DNA of 64,000 nt from Ectopseudomonas oleovorans (GTDB taxonomy: Bacteria; Pseudomonadota; Gammaproteobacteria; Pseudomonadales; Pseudomonadaceae), in assembly GCF_003052605.1 (NCBI RefSeq), contig NZ_QASO01000042.1, positions 56,535 to 120,534 on the forward strand, written 5' to 3'. The notes under the pieces are model-generated. The model did not search any database and was not told the DNA's origin. It was given only the letters and a program-made list of their open reading frames with translations. The translations under genes and the position numbers were made by a program. The stretch's first letter is position 1; every line of letters begins with the position of its first letter. Below are positions 47,737-57,976 of this stretch, piece by piece.

Positions 47737-48810
47737 ATGGCTAGATCACTGACTACCAGCGTTTCCACCTTCGCCCTGGTGGCGGCACTGGGACTGGCAA
47801 CGGGCAGCGCCACCGCCCAGGACAGCCTTACCGTGGTGTCCTGGGGCGGGTCCTACGGCGCCGCGCAGAAGAAACACGTTATCGACCCGTACCAGGCGGA
47901 ATCCGGCGTCAAGGTCCTGTTCGAGGACTACTCGGGTGGCGTTGCCGAGATCAAGGCTCAGGTCGAATCCGGCAACATTCAGTGGGACGTGGTCGACTTC
48001 GAGGTGATCGACCTCGAACGCGCCTGCTCCGAAGGCCTGCTGGAAACCATCGACCACAGCGTACTGCCGGCCGGCATCGACGGCACCCCGGCCGCACAGG
48101 ACTTCATCCCCGAAGCCCTGGCCAGTGAGTGCGCGGTGGGCAACATCGTCTGGTCGGTGGTGTTCGCCTACAACCAGAACACCATCGGCGGCACCAAGGC
48201 TGCCAGCATCGGCGACTTCTTCGACACCGCCAAGATTCCCGGCAAGCGCGCCCTGCGCAAACGCCCGCAGGTGAACATGGAATGGGCACTGCTGGCCGAC
48301 GGCGTGGCGCCCGATGAAGTCTACGAAGTGCTGGCCACCCCGGAAGGCCAACAACGCGCCTTCGACAAGCTGGACAGCATCAAGAAGGACATCGTCTGGT
48401 TCGACTCCTGGTCGCAGGCGCCACAACTGCTCAATGACGGCGGTGCGGTGCTGGTGCAGTCGGCCAACGGCCGCTTCTACGACGCCATCGTGCAGGAGAA
48501 GAAGCCCTTCGAAATCGTCTGGGACGGCCACGTCTACGACCTCGACGCCTGGGCCATCGTCAAAGGCTCGAAGAAGAAAGACCTAGCTATGGAATTCATC
48601 AAGTACGCCACCGGCTCCAAGCCGCTGGCCGGCATGCCGGACGTCGCCTACGGCCCGACCCGCAAGTCGTCCATGCCGCTGGCAGACCAGACTGCGACGC
48701 CGCACCTGCCGACCGCTCACCTGGATAAAGGCATCCAGGCTGGCTCCGAGTTCTGGGCTGACTATGGCGAGTCGTTGGGTGAGAAATTCAACGAGTGGTT
48801 GTTGAAGTAA
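47737..48810 (+). CDS. Extracellular solute-binding protein of the polyamine-type ABC transporter (PotD-like)
   Basis: The protein has 357 residues with a Sec signal peptide ending near residue 27 (GSATA-QDSLTVVSWGGSYG). The family-1/8 type periplasmic binding fold follows; VVSWGGSYGAAQKK is typical of the PotD/PotF-like group. It captures the substrate in the periplasm for the downstream permeases. It starts 22 bases after the ATPase gene. A large REP-like structure follows its stop. Confidence 0.92.
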   Translation: MARSLTTSVSTFALVAALGLATGSATAQDSLTVVSWGGSYGAAQKKHVIDPYQAESGVKVLFEDYSGGVAEIKAQVESGNIQWDVVDFEVIDLERACSEGLLETIDHSVLPAGIDGTPAAQDFIPEALASECAVGNIVWSVVFAYNQNTIGGTKAASIGDFFDTAKIPGKRALRKRPQVNMEWALLADGVAPDEVYEVLATPEGQQRAFDKLDSIKKDIVWFDSWSQAPQLLNDGGAVLVQSANGRFYDAIVQEKKPFEIVWDGHVYDLDAWAIVKGSKKKDLAMEFIKYATGSKPLAGMPDVAYGPTRKSSMPLADQTATPHLPTAHLDKGIQAGSEFWADYGESLGEKFNEWLLK

Positions 48811-48818
48811 AGGCCATC

Positions 48819-48912
48819 AGCTCCCCTCTCCCACTTGTGGGAGAGGGGTTGGGGGAGAGGGTGAATCTGTCACCCTCTCCCCAGCCCTCTCCCGTAAACG
48901 GGAGAGGGAGCT
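48819..48912. repeat. Composite REP-like palindrome between the binding-protein and permease genes
   Basis: Two nested hairpins (CTCTCCCAC/GTGGGAGAG and CTCTCCCG/CGGGAGAG) lie within a longer fold in which AGCTCCC.. pairs with ..GGGAGCT and GAGAGGGTGA pairs with TCACCCTCTC. It is intra-operonic and has the same layout as REP structures that protect upstream binding-protein mRNA in E. coli transport operons. Confidence 0.85.
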
Positions 48913-48956
48913 ACTGATCGACACTTGCTGTGCGCCCTGTTTTACGGAGTAACACC

Positions 48957-50192
48957 TTGTCATCCCTGACCACCAGCGAAGCCGGCCAAGCCGCCAGCGC
49001 CCGTCGCAAGAAGCGCGTCGCCGCCTTTCTGTTCGTGGTGCCACTGCTGCTGTTCATCCTCGTCACCTTCGTCGCCCCGATCGGTACCATGCTGTGGCGC
49101 AGCGTGCATCACCCGACCGTGGCCGAGCTGATTCCCCTGACCCTGGCCGAGCTCGAACGCTGGGATGATCACAAGCAACTGCCGGACGAAAAAACCCTGC
49201 AGGTCTTCGCCAGCGAACTGCATGGCCTTAACCAGCAACGCCTGTCCGGCAAGCTCTCCGAAGAACTCAACCGCGCCTATACCGGCATGTCCAGCGTGGT
49301 CAAAGCCACTGCCCGGCGCGTTGGCCGACTGGACGCCCAGGCGCTGCAAAGCCAAGGCGTGCAGACGCTGCTCGAGGCCCACCGCAACTGGAGCAAGCCC
49401 GAGCTGTGGTACGCCATCGAGCGCGCCGGCAAGGTTTACACCTACGATTACTACCTGACCGCACTGGATCTGGAGATGCACCCCGACGATGGCATCCAGG
49501 TGCGCCAGGACACGCAGATCTATCTGCAGCTGTATTCCAAGACCCTGAACATGGCACTGGTCATCACCCTGCTCTGCGCCCTGCTCGGCTACCCGCTGGC
49601 CTACTACCTCGCCGGCCTGCCGTCGAACCGCGCCAACCTGCTGCTGGTGCTGGTGCTGCTGCCGTTCTGGACCTCGCTGCTGGTGCGTACCACCTCGTGG
49701 ATCGCGCTGTTGCAGACCAACGGCGTGATCAACTCCTTCCTCATGGGCATCGGCCTGATCAGTCAGCCCTTCGAGATGCTCTATACCTCGTTCGCCACCG
49801 TGGTGGCGATGACCCACATCCTGCTGCCGTTCATGATTCTGCCGCTGTACAGTGTGATGCGCGGCATCGACCCCAGCTACATGCGCGCCGCACTCAGCCT
49901 CGGCGACAAACCGATCCCAGCCTTCGTCCGCATCTACTTCCCGATGACCCTGCCCGGCCTCAGTGCCGGGGCGCTGCTGGTGTTCATCATCTCGGTCGGC
50001 TACTACATCACCCCGGCACTGGTCGGTGGCACCGACGGGCAGATGATCAGCAACATCATCGCCTTCCATATGCAGCGTTCGAACAACTGGGAGCTGGCCG
50101 CCGCACTGGGCTCGTTGCTGCTCGGGCTGATCCTGTTGCTGTACTGGGTGTACGACCGTTTCGTCGGCGCCAGCAACATCAAGTTGGGATGA
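48957..50192 (+). CDS. ABC transporter permease (PotB-like) with large periplasmic insertion
   Basis: The protein has 411 residues if started at TTG 48957, which has GGAG seven bases upstream; a GTG nine codons earlier lacks a ribosome site. One transmembrane helix (about 24-45) is followed by about 150 hydrophilic residues, then five helices with the binding-protein-dependent permease signature region (AALSLGDKPIPAFVRIYFP). Ordinary PotB is about 290 residues; the extra segment between helices 1 and 2 should be periplasmic, like the MalF P2 loop. Confidence 0.88.
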   Translation: MSSLTTSEAGQAASARRKKRVAAFLFVVPLLLFILVTFVAPIGTMLWRSVHHPTVAELIPLTLAELERWDDHKQLPDEKTLQVFASELHGLNQQRLSGKLSEELNRAYTGMSSVVKATARRVGRLDAQALQSQGVQTLLEAHRNWSKPELWYAIERAGKVYTYDYYLTALDLEMHPDDGIQVRQDTQIYLQLYSKTLNMALVITLLCALLGYPLAYYLAGLPSNRANLLLVLVLLPFWTSLLVRTTSWIALLQTNGVINSFLMGIGLISQPFEMLYTSFATVVAMTHILLPFMILPLYSVMRGIDPSYMRAALSLGDKPIPAFVRIYFPMTLPGLSAGALLVFIISVGYYITPALVGGTDGQMISNIIAFHMQRSNNWELAAALGSLLLGLILLLYWVYDRFVGASNIKLG

Positions 50193-50199
50193 TGAGACG

Positions 50200-51054
50200 A
50201 TGAAGATCCCCGCCTACTACGGCTTCTGGCACCACCTCGGACACTGGCTGCTCAAGGCCAGCTCCTGGCTGGTGCTGCTGTTTCTGATTCTGCCGATCCT
50301 GGTGATCGTGCCGCTGTCGTTCAACGCAGAGCCGTTCTTCAGCTTCACCGAAGGCATGCTCACCCTCGACCCCGAGGCCTATTCGCTGCGCTGGTACCGG
50401 GAGGTATTCAACGATCCGAAGTGGATACTGGCGATCAAGAACAGCTTCTTCATCGGCATCCTCTCGACCATCCTCGCCACCATTCTGGGCACCTGCGCCG
50501 CCATAGGCCTGGCCCGCGATGAGATGCCGTTTCGCCGCTTCATCACCGCCCTGCTGCTATCGCCGATGATCGTGCCACTGATCATCACCGCCGCCGGCAT
50601 GTTCTTCTTCTACTCCAACCTCGGCCTGGCCGGTGGCTACCTGGGCGTGATCCTGGCCCATGCCGCACTTGGTACGCCGTTCGTCATTATCACTGTCACC
50701 GCCACCCTCACCGGTTTCGACTACAGCCTGGCGCGTGCTGCGCTGAACCTCGGCGCCACGCCGATTCGCGTGTTCTTCGACGTGATCATGCCGCTGATTC
50801 GCCCCGGCGTGATCAGCGGCGCGCTGTTCGCCTTCATCACCTCGTTCGATGAAGTGGTGGTGATCCTGTTCATGGCCGGCCCACAGCAACGCACCATTCC
50901 CCGGCAGATGTTCTCGGGCCTGCGCGAGCAGATCAACCCGAGCATCCTGGCCATCGCCACACTGCTGATCCTGGTCTCCATCGCCCTGCTGGTCACCCTG
51001 GAACTGCTTCGCCGACGTGCCGAGCGGATGCGCGGGATCGAAATACCGCATTGA
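50200..51054 (+). CDS. ABC transporter permease (PotC-like)
   Basis: The protein has 284 residues and six transmembrane helices, with the inner-membrane permease EAA-type loop AALNLGATPIRVFFDVIMP that contacts the ATPase. It is the partner of the preceding permease (7-base gap). No terminator is evident before ilvD, 215 bases downstream; that gap shows no other gene. Confidence 0.92.
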   Translation: MKIPAYYGFWHHLGHWLLKASSWLVLLFLILPILVIVPLSFNAEPFFSFTEGMLTLDPEAYSLRWYREVFNDPKWILAIKNSFFIGILSTILATILGTCAAIGLARDEMPFRRFITALLLSPMIVPLIITAAGMFFFYSNLGLAGGYLGVILAHAALGTPFVIITVTATLTGFDYSLARAALNLGATPIRVFFDVIMPLIRPGVISGALFAFITSFDEVVVILFMAGPQQRTIPRQMFSGLREQINPSILAIATLLILVSIALLVTLELLRRRAERMRGIEIPH

Positions 51055-51269
51055 GCCGTCACGGGCCTGCGCACGACCGGCAACCTTCCCCCGCCAGCCC
51101 TGCCGGGCGTAGAATCGCCCCATTCCCCGCCCGGCATCCTCCGGCGGGCCTGTGAGCCCTGGCCGCACGAACGGCGATCCCGTTTCGTCATGCAGCCCAC
51201 ACTACGCGGCGACCTGCCGCCCACCGACGCTCACCGCCTATACAACCGCATTAGCCGCAGGAATCCGTC

Positions 51270-53108
51270 ATGCCCGATTACCGCTCGAAAACCTCCACCC
51301 ACGGCCGCAACATGGCCGGCGCCCGCGCCCTGTGGCGCGCCACCGGGATGAAGGACGAAGACTTCAAGAAACCGATCATCGCCATCGCCAACTCCTTCAC
51401 CCAGTTCGTGCCCGGCCACGTGCACCTGAAGGATCTCGGCCAACTGGTCGCCCGCGAGATCGAGAAGCACGGCGGCGTGGCCAAGGAATTCAATACCATC
51501 GCCGTCGATGACGGCATCGCCATGGGCCACGACGGCATGCTCTATTCGCTGCCGAGCCGCGAGATCATCGCCGACTCCGTGGAATACATGGTCAACGCCC
51601 ACTGCGCCGATGCCATCGTCTGCATCAGCAACTGCGACAAGATCACCCCCGGCATGCTGATGGCCGCCCTGCGCCTGAACATCCCGGTGGTGTTCGTCTC
51701 CGGCGGCCCGATGGAAGCCGGCAAGACCAAGCTGGCCAGCCACGGCCTGGATCTGGTCGATGCCATGGTCATCGCCGCCGACTCGACCGCCTCCGACGAG
51801 AAAGTCGCCGAGTACGAGCGCAGCGCCTGCCCGACCTGCGGCAGCTGCTCCGGCATGTTCACCGCCAACTCGATGAACTGCCTGACCGAAGCCCTCGGCC
51901 TGTCCCTGCCGGGCAACGGCTCGACCCTGGCCACCCACAGCGACCGCGAGCAACTGTTCCTGCGCGCCGGCCGCCTGGCCGTCGAGCTGTGCCAGCGCTA
52001 CTACGGCGAAGGCGACGAGTCGGTACTGCCGCGCAACATCGCCAACTTCAAGGCGTTCGAAAACGCCATGATGCTGGACATCGCCATGGGCGGTTCGACC
52101 AACACCATCCTGCACCTGCTGGCCGCCGCCCAGGAAGCCGAGATCGAGTTCGACCTGCGCGACATCGATCGCCTGTCGCGCAAGGTGCCGCAGCTGTGCA
52201 AGGTGGCGCCGAACATCCAGAAGTACCACATGGAAGACGTGCACCGCGCTGGCGGCATTTTCTCCATCCTCGGCGAGCTGGCCCGTGGCGGCCTGCTGCA
52301 TACCGATGTGCCCACCGTGCACAGCCCGAGCATGGCCGACGCCATCGCCCAGTGGGACATCACCCAGACCCGCGACGAAGCCGTGCACCACTTCTTCAAG
52401 GCCGGCCCGGCCGGTATCCCGACCCAGACCGCATTCAGCCAGAGCACCCGCTGGGAAACCCTCGACGACGACCGTGCCGAAGGCTGCATTCGCAGCGTCG
52501 AGCACGCTTACTCCCAGGAAGGCGGACTTGCGGTGCTGTACGGCAACATCGCCCTCGATGGCTGCGTGGTGAAGACCGCGGGTGTGGACGAATCGATCCA
52601 TGTCTTCGAGGGCAACGCCAAGGTCTTCGAGAGCCAGGACAGCGCGGTCAAGGGCATCCTCAATGACGAAGTGAAGGAAGGTGACATCGTCATCATCCGT
52701 TACGAAGGTCCGAAAGGTGGCCCTGGCATGCAGGAGATGCTCTATCCGACCAGCTACCTGAAGTCCAAGGGTCTGGGCAAGGCCTGCGCCCTGCTCACCG
52801 ACGGCCGCTTCTCCGGTGGCACCAGCGGCCTGTCCATCGGCCACGCCTCGCCGGAAGCGGCAGCAGGTGGCGCCATCGGCCTGGTCAACGACGGCGACAA
52901 GATCCTCATCGACATCCCCAACCGCAGCATCAACCTGCTGGTCAGCGATGAAGAACTGGCCGCCCGCCGTGCCGAACAGGACAAGAAAGGCTGGAAGCCG
53001 GCCGCACCACGCGCGCGCAAGGTAACCACCGCACTCAAGGCCTACGCCCTGCTCGCCACCAGCGCCGACAAGGGTGCGGTGCGCAACAAGGCCATGCTGG
53101 ACGGCTGA
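51270..53108 (+). CDS. ilvD: Dihydroxy-acid dehydratase
   Basis: IlvD dehydrates 2,3-dihydroxy-isovalerate and -methylvalerate in valine/isoleucine synthesis. It is an Fe-S enzyme of 612 residues, the usual size for the long type. Cluster and active-site motifs are [18 protein letters not shown] and [18 protein letters not shown]. The C-terminal swivelling domain contains [15 protein letters not shown]. Confidence 0.98.
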   Translation: MPDYRSKTSTHGRNMAGARALWRATGMKDEDFKKPIIAIANSFTQFVPGHVHLKDLGQLVAREIEKHGGVAKEFNTIAVDDGIAMGHDGMLYSLPSREIIADSVEYMVNAHCADAIVCISNCDKITPGMLMAALRLNIPVVFVSGGPMEAGKTKLASHGLDLVDAMVIAADSTASDEKVAEYERSACPTCGSCSGMFTANSMNCLTEALGLSLPGNGSTLATHSDREQLFLRAGRLAVELCQRYYGEGDESVLPRNIANFKAFENAMMLDIAMGGSTNTILHLLAAAQEAEIEFDLRDIDRLSRKVPQLCKVAPNIQKYHMEDVHRAGGIFSILGELARGGLLHTDVPTVHSPSMADAIAQWDITQTRDEAVHHFFKAGPAGIPTQTAFSQSTRWETLDDDRAEGCIRSVEHAYSQEGGLAVLYGNIALDGCVVKTAGVDESIHVFEGNAKVFESQDSAVKGILNDEVKEGDIVIIRYEGPKGGPGMQEMLYPTSYLKSKGLGKACALLTDGRFSGGTSGLSIGHASPEAAAGGAIGLVNDGDKILIDIPNRSINLLVSDEELAARRAEQDKKGWKPAAPRARKVTTALKAYALLATSADKGAVRNKAMLDG

Positions 53109-53129
53109 TACCCGCCCCCTGCCTAAACT

Positions 53130-53152
53130 AAGCCCGGCCATGTGCCGGGCTT
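53130..53152 (+). terminator. ilvD intrinsic terminator
   Basis: AAGCCCGGC and GCCGGGCTT form a 9-bp stem with a 5-base loop, followed by GGTCGTTTT. Confidence 0.8.
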
Positions 53153-53213
53153 GGTCGTTTTATCGATAGCCACTACCATTTGCCCTCCGTCAGGTTGCCA
53201 GAGCCCCGTTCTT

Positions 53214-56200
53214 ATGCCCAAGTCACCCGTCGCGTTTGAAGCCTTGCCGTATCACTTGCAATCGGTGCTATTCAACCTGGCGCCCTGTGTCATGGGGCAG
53301 AACAAAACCGCATTGCTCAAACACCTGCGCGCGCTCAACGTGCGCCTCTCCAGCTCACGGCAGCTTGATCACACATGCTTCAGCGAGGTGGCCAAGGAAC
53401 TCATCGCAACCGGCTGGCTAACCCAGGGGCAAAGCGACAGGCACACCTTGTTTGGCATCACGCCGAATCTACGCAACGAAGTACTGCTGCGTCTGTTCAA
53501 GTCAGAGGATCGCGTCGCATTGCTCAAGGCACATGTGCAACAGCTAACCCCGCTCGACACCTGGTCATCACCGTCCAGCAAACGGCTCATGGAGGAAGTC
53601 TGGCTGGCGATCATCGCTGACGATGCCGATTACCTGGCACAGGCGCTGGAGCAACTGGACGATGTGGTCCCCATCCATGAATCGCTGGAATGGCACCCGA
53701 TCCGGCAGATGCTCAACGACGAAGCCGGGCAGACCCTCTTGGCCAGACTGTCCCTGCCGGTTCGCCAGCTACTGCTCGACGACCACCTGCAACTGGCCGC
53801 GATAGCCTGCTCACCGGCCGAGCAGAGCTATCGAATGGCCCTGCAGAGCCTGCAACAGCACAACGATATGGAGCTTGGCTTGCAGGTACTGCTGCACGCC
53901 CTGTGGCGCGGCGATCAGGCAACCCTCGAGCAGATGGCCCTTGAGACGCGCAGCCTGATGCATGTGATCATCAGCCTGTTCGCCAAGGGCGCCTTACGCG
54001 ACATGCTGGCCGTGCTACGTGAGTGGATGGCCGATCTGCGCAAGCAGACCAAAAAGCGCAAGATCGACCTCCCGCCGACACTCAACGCGCTGTACTGCCT
54101 GGCGCTGATTCAGGAAAACGATCCCAAGCAGTTACCGACGCTCAAACAAGCCCTACAACTGGGCAGCAAACAGGGGTATGGCATCGCCTATCAGCTGCTG
54201 CTGAGTTTTCTCGACCTGCGCCAAGGCAGTCGACCGCCGCAGTTGCACAAACTGCCGCCACTGGCTCCGGGCCTGGATGGGTTGCTGCTCGGCCTGGCGC
54301 TGTACTGGCTGGATGAGCCGCTGGCCAGGCAAAAGGCTTGGCGTAACGCCTTGCAGGAACAGGCGCAGCAGCTATGTGAAAATGGCTATCGTTGGCTCGC
54401 CGATGAATACGAAGCGCTGATCAGCCGCCAATTCGGCGGCAGCGCGCCACTGCCTGATGGTGCGCTGCCCCTGGTAGACCTGTATCAGCGTCAGGAAAGC
54501 TGGCAACTGGCACTCAACGCACTGAGCCTGATCCGCTCACCGGCCAACCCGGTCAAGAGCGCCGAGCAACAAACGCGCCTGGCCTGGCTGCTCCACATGG
54601 ACCGCTACAGCGGTCTGATGCTCGAGCCCCGCGAGCAAAAACGCAACGCCAAGGGGCAATGGAGCAAGGGCCGCCCCGTTGCCCTCAAGCGTCTGCTCGA
54701 GGACGGCGACAGCCTGGACTTTCTCTGCGATCAGGATCGTGAGGCCAGCCGCCTGATCCAGGTCGAGAACAGCTATTACGGTGGTCGCCAGTACAGCCTG
54801 CCGGCTTCCCTTGCACTGCAGCGCCTGGTGGGCCATCCCCATCTGTTCTGGCAGGATGCGCCAGAGGTAAGGGTCGACGTCAGCCTGGGCGAGCCCGGCC
54901 TGCAGCTCAAGGAAAGCAAAGGCCAGATCAGCCTGCGGCTTCAGCCTGAGGGCATCGGCCACGGCGAGTTGCTGCTGGTGAAGGAAACCCCCACGCGACT
55001 GAAGATCTACCCAGTCAGCAAGGAGCTGCGGCAGATCGCCGAGATCATCGGTGACGGCCTCAACGTGCCGCTGTCAGCCAAGGTGCAACTGGTCGAAGCC
55101 ATTGGCAGTATCGCCCCGTTGCTGCCCATCCACTCGGATATCCCGGAGCTGACCGCGCACGTCGAAGAGATAAGCGCCGATACCCGCCTCTACGCTCATC
55201 TACTGCCGTTGGCCGAGGGGCTGCGCTTGCAATTGCTGGTGCGGCCGCTGGCTGAAGGTGGCTGGTTCCGGCCAGGGCATGGCAGCGAGCGCCTGCTGGG
55301 TGAGCGCGACGGTAAAACCGTGCAAGTGGCGCGTAATCTCAAGCACGAACGCAAAGCCCTGCAACAGATCCTCGACGCCTGCCCAGCCCTGGCCAATGCC
55401 GACAGCGACGGTCAGGAGTGGCAACTGGAAAACCCGCAGGACGCCCTGCAGGTGCTCAGCGAGCTGCAGGCCATCGACGGCCAGCTACTCGAATGCGTAT
55501 GGCCGGAAGGCGAGCGCATGCGCATCAAGGGCCGCAGCGAGATCCAGCACCTCAAGCTTGGCCTCAAGCAACAAGGCGACTGGTTCCAGCTTCAAGGCGA
55601 GCTGACCCTGGATGACGGCCGGGTGCTGCAGCTACGCCAATTGCTGGAGCTGCTCAAGGCCAGCCCTGGCCGCTTCATCACACTGGGCAGCAATGACTGG
55701 CTGGCCATCGGCAACAGCCTGCGCAAGCGCCTGGACGAACTGAGCCACCTGGCCGAACGGATCAACGACGATGGCCTGCGCCTGAGCCCGCTGACCACCC
55801 CGCTGCTCGCCGAACTGGCCGAGGAAGCTGGCGAATTCAAGGCCGGTCAGGACTGGCAGGCCCACCTGCAACGCCTGCAGTCCCTGCGTGATTATCAGCC
55901 AGCGGTGCCAAGCACCTTGCAGGCCGAGCTGCGTGATTACCAGCAAGAAGGCTTTGCCTGGCTGGCACGCCTGGCACAGTGGGGCGTGGGCGCCTGCCTG
56001 GCCGACGACATGGGCCTCGGTAAAACCGTACAAACCCTGGCCCTGCTGCTGTTGCGCGCCGCACAAGGCCCACAGTTGGTGGTGGCGCCGACCTCGGTAA
56101 CCCTTAACTGGCAGGCGGAAAGCAATCGCTTCGCCCCGACCCTCAACATCCGCGACTACCAACGCACGCGCACCCTGGAAGGTCTGGGCCCACGGGATCT

Positions 56201-57281
56201 GGTCATCGTCAGTTACGGCCTGCTGCAACAGGATGCCGACGCATTCAGCAAACAACCCTGGATCAGCGTGGTGCTCGATGAGGCGCAAGCGATCAAGAAC
56301 GCCCAGACCAAACGTTCGCAGGCTGCCATGGCCCTGCAGGCCGACTTCCGCCTGATCGCCACCGGCACCCCACTGGAAAACCACCTGGGCGAGTTGTGGA
56401 ACCTGTTCCGCTTCATCAACCCCAGCTTGCTCGGCAGCCAGGACAGCTTTAGCCAACGCTTCGCCACCCCCATCGAACAGGGCGATGCCTCGGCGCGGCG
56501 AGCTCTGAAGAACCTGATCCAACCCTTCATCCTGCGTCGCCTGAAAAGCCAGGTACTCGATGAGCTGCCCGCGCGTACCGAGATTACCTACAAGGTGCCG
56601 CTGTCCGAGGCCGAAGCCCATCAGTACGAAGCCCTGCGCCAACAGGCCGTAGACAACCTCAGCGCCCCCGACGAAGAGCGCAGCCCTCTTCAGGTGCTAA
56701 CCGAGATCACCCGCCTGCGACGCTTCTGCTGCCACCCCTCACTGGTGATTCCGAGCAGCCCCCTGAGCAGCAGCAAACTTCAGGCCTTCGCGGAAATCGT
56801 CGAAGAGCTGTTGGAAAACCGTCACAAGGCGCTGGTCTTCAGCCAATTCGTCGACCACCTGAACATCGTCCGCGCCTGGCTGGATGAGCGCGGCATCCAC
56901 TACCAGTACCTCGATGGCGCCACCCCAGCCAAGGAGCGCCAGAAGCGGGTCAACGCCTTCCAGGCCGGTGAAGGCGAGATATTCCTGATCAGCCTCAAGG
57001 CCGGTGGCAGCGGCCTCAACCTGACCGCCGCCGACTACGTCATCCACCTCGACCCCTGGTGGAATCCGGCAGTGGAAGACCAGGCCAGCGACCGCGCTCA
57101 CCGCATGGGCCAACAACGCCCGGTGACCATCTACCGACTGGTTACGGAAAACACCATCGAGGAACAAATCGTCAGCCTGCACGCCCGCAAACGCGACCTT
57201 GCCAGCAGCCTGCTCGAAGGCGGTGAGATGAGCGGCAAGCTCGATGCCGATGCCTTGCTGGCACTGCTCAAGGGGCAGTGA
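53214..57281 (+). CDS. Large SNF2-family DEAD/DEAH-box helicase
   Basis: The protein has 1355 residues from ATG 53214; the frame upstream to 53142 crosses the ilvD terminator and is not used. The C-terminal third is the SNF2 motor: Walker A DDMGLGKT at about 931, DEAQ box at about 1022, and helicase C with SLKAGGSGLNLTAADYVIH and the QASDRAHRMGQ arginine-finger region near 1270-1300. The first 900 residues are helical, with no domain I recognise. It is likely a DNA translocase remodelling protein-DNA complexes. Its stop overlaps the next ATG by one base. Confidence 0.9.
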   Translation: MPKSPVAFEALPYHLQSVLFNLAPCVMGQNKTALLKHLRALNVRLSSSRQLDHTCFSEVAKELIATGWLTQGQSDRHTLFGITPNLRNEVLLRLFKSEDRVALLKAHVQQLTPLDTWSSPSSKRLMEEVWLAIIADDADYLAQALEQLDDVVPIHESLEWHPIRQMLNDEAGQTLLARLSLPVRQLLLDDHLQLAAIACSPAEQSYRMALQSLQQHNDMELGLQVLLHALWRGDQATLEQMALETRSLMHVIISLFAKGALRDMLAVLREWMADLRKQTKKRKIDLPPTLNALYCLALIQENDPKQLPTLKQALQLGSKQGYGIAYQLLLSFLDLRQGSRPPQLHKLPPLAPGLDGLLLGLALYWLDEPLARQKAWRNALQEQAQQLCENGYRWLADEYEALISRQFGGSAPLPDGALPLVDLYQRQESWQLALNALSLIRSPANPVKSAEQQTRLAWLLHMDRYSGLMLEPREQKRNAKGQWSKGRPVALKRLLEDGDSLDFLCDQDREASRLIQVENSYYGGRQYSLPASLALQRLVGHPHLFWQDAPEVRVDVSLGEPGLQLKESKGQISLRLQPEGIGHGELLLVKETPTRLKIYPVSKELRQIAEIIGDGLNVPLSAKVQLVEAIGSIAPLLPIHSDIPELTAHVEEISADTRLYAHLLPLAEGLRLQLLVRPLAEGGWFRPGHGSERLLGERDGKTVQVARNLKHERKALQQILDACPALANADSDGQEWQLENPQDALQVLSELQAIDGQLLECVWPEGERMRIKGRSEIQHLKLGLKQQGDWFQLQGELTLDDGRVLQLRQLLELLKASPGRFITLGSNDWLAIGNSLRKRLDELSHLAERINDDGLRLSPLTTPLLAELAEEAGEFKAGQDWQAHLQRLQSLRDYQPAVPSTLQAELRDYQQEGFAWLARLAQWGVGACLADDMGLGKTVQTLALLLLRAAQGPQLVVAPTSVTLNWQAESNRFAPTLNIRDYQRTRTLEGLGPRDLVIVSYGLLQQDADAFSKQPWISVVLDEAQAIKNAQTKRSQAAMALQADFRLIATGTPLENHLGELWNLFRFINPSLLGSQDSFSQRFATPIEQGDASARRALKNLIQPFILRRLKSQVLDELPARTEITYKVPLSEAEAHQYEALRQQAVDNLSAPDEERSPLQVLTEITRLRRFCCHPSLVIPSSPLSSSKLQAFAEIVEELLENRHKALVFSQFVDHLNIVRAWLDERGIHYQYLDGATPAKERQKRVNAFQAGEGEIFLISLKAGGSGLNLTAADYVIHLDPWWNPAVEDQASDRAHRMGQQRPVTIYRLVTENTIEEQIVSLHARKRDLASSLLEGGEMSGKLDADALLALLKGQ

Positions 57282-57738
57282 TGCGCATCGGCCTGATCGC
57301 CGACACCCACAACCTGCTGCGCCCCGAAGCGCTAGCAGCGTTGCAAGGCGTCGATCACCTGATCCATGCCGGCGATATCGGCGGCCGCACATTCTGGCCG
57401 ATCTGGAACGCATCGCACCGCTGTCGGTTGTGCGCGGCAACAATGATCAGGACAGCTGGGCCGACGCCATCCCCGAGCGCCTGACGCTACGCTTCGGCGC
57501 CATCGCCCTGCATGTGCTGCACGACCTCAAGCAGCTGGATATCGACCCGGCAGCTCAGGGCATCGACGTGGTAATCGCCGGTCACTCGCACAAGCCGCTG
57601 CACGAAAAGCGCAACGGAGTGCTCTACCTCAACCCCGGCAGCGCCGGGCCGCGGCGCTTCAAGCTGCCCATCGGCGTGGGCCTCCTGCATATCGAAGGCC
57701 GCCAGGTACGAGCTAAGCTGATTACGCTGGAGGTCTGA
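57281..57738 (+). pseudogene. YfcE/MJ0936-type metallophosphoesterase, frameshifted
   Basis: The first 35 codons (MRIGLIADTHNLLRPEAL.. to HAGDIGG) read in one frame; the remainder (HILADLERIAPLSVVRGNND..GHSHKPLHEKRNG..LNPGSAGPRRF) reads in another. Joining them needs one extra base at 57383-57388, where GGCGGCCGCAC would be expected as GGCGGCCCGCAC. All metal-site motifs (DTH, GD, GNND, GHSH) survive across the two frames, so the break is recent or a sequencing error. It overlaps the helicase stop by one base. Confidence 0.85.
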
Positions 57739-57751
57739 TCCGGGTGCTGGA

Positions 57752-57832
57752 ATTGGTGGGCTGAAGCGGATCGCCGCCCGGCCCACCCTACTCGATCGGG
57801 CATGGCTGTAGGGTGGGCTTCAGCCCACCAAT
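57752..57832. repeat. REP-like double inverted repeat
   Basis: A degenerate copy (ATTGGTGGGCTGAAG..CCCACCCTAC) is followed by a clean inverse copy (GTAGGGTGGGCTTCAGCCC..CAAT). It is the same family as 843-902, between the phosphoesterase remnant and gloA. The rest of the gap to 57976 shows no gene. Confidence 0.75.
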
Positions 57833-57976
57833 CAAGACACCACGCCAGCAAGGCAGATGAAAGAGTCCCATCCACCCTGCTGTGACATTCGACCTTGAAA
57901 AACGCCATGGGCGAAGCCATCTAGGTAGATACGGCCTTTCAGCACCGACCCCATTCCCTACCTGATGGAGAACCCC

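Noticed and set aside
51231..53141. 636-codon minus-strand open frame opposite ilvD
   Set aside because: Antisense shadow of a highly conserved GC-rich gene; no family resemblance.
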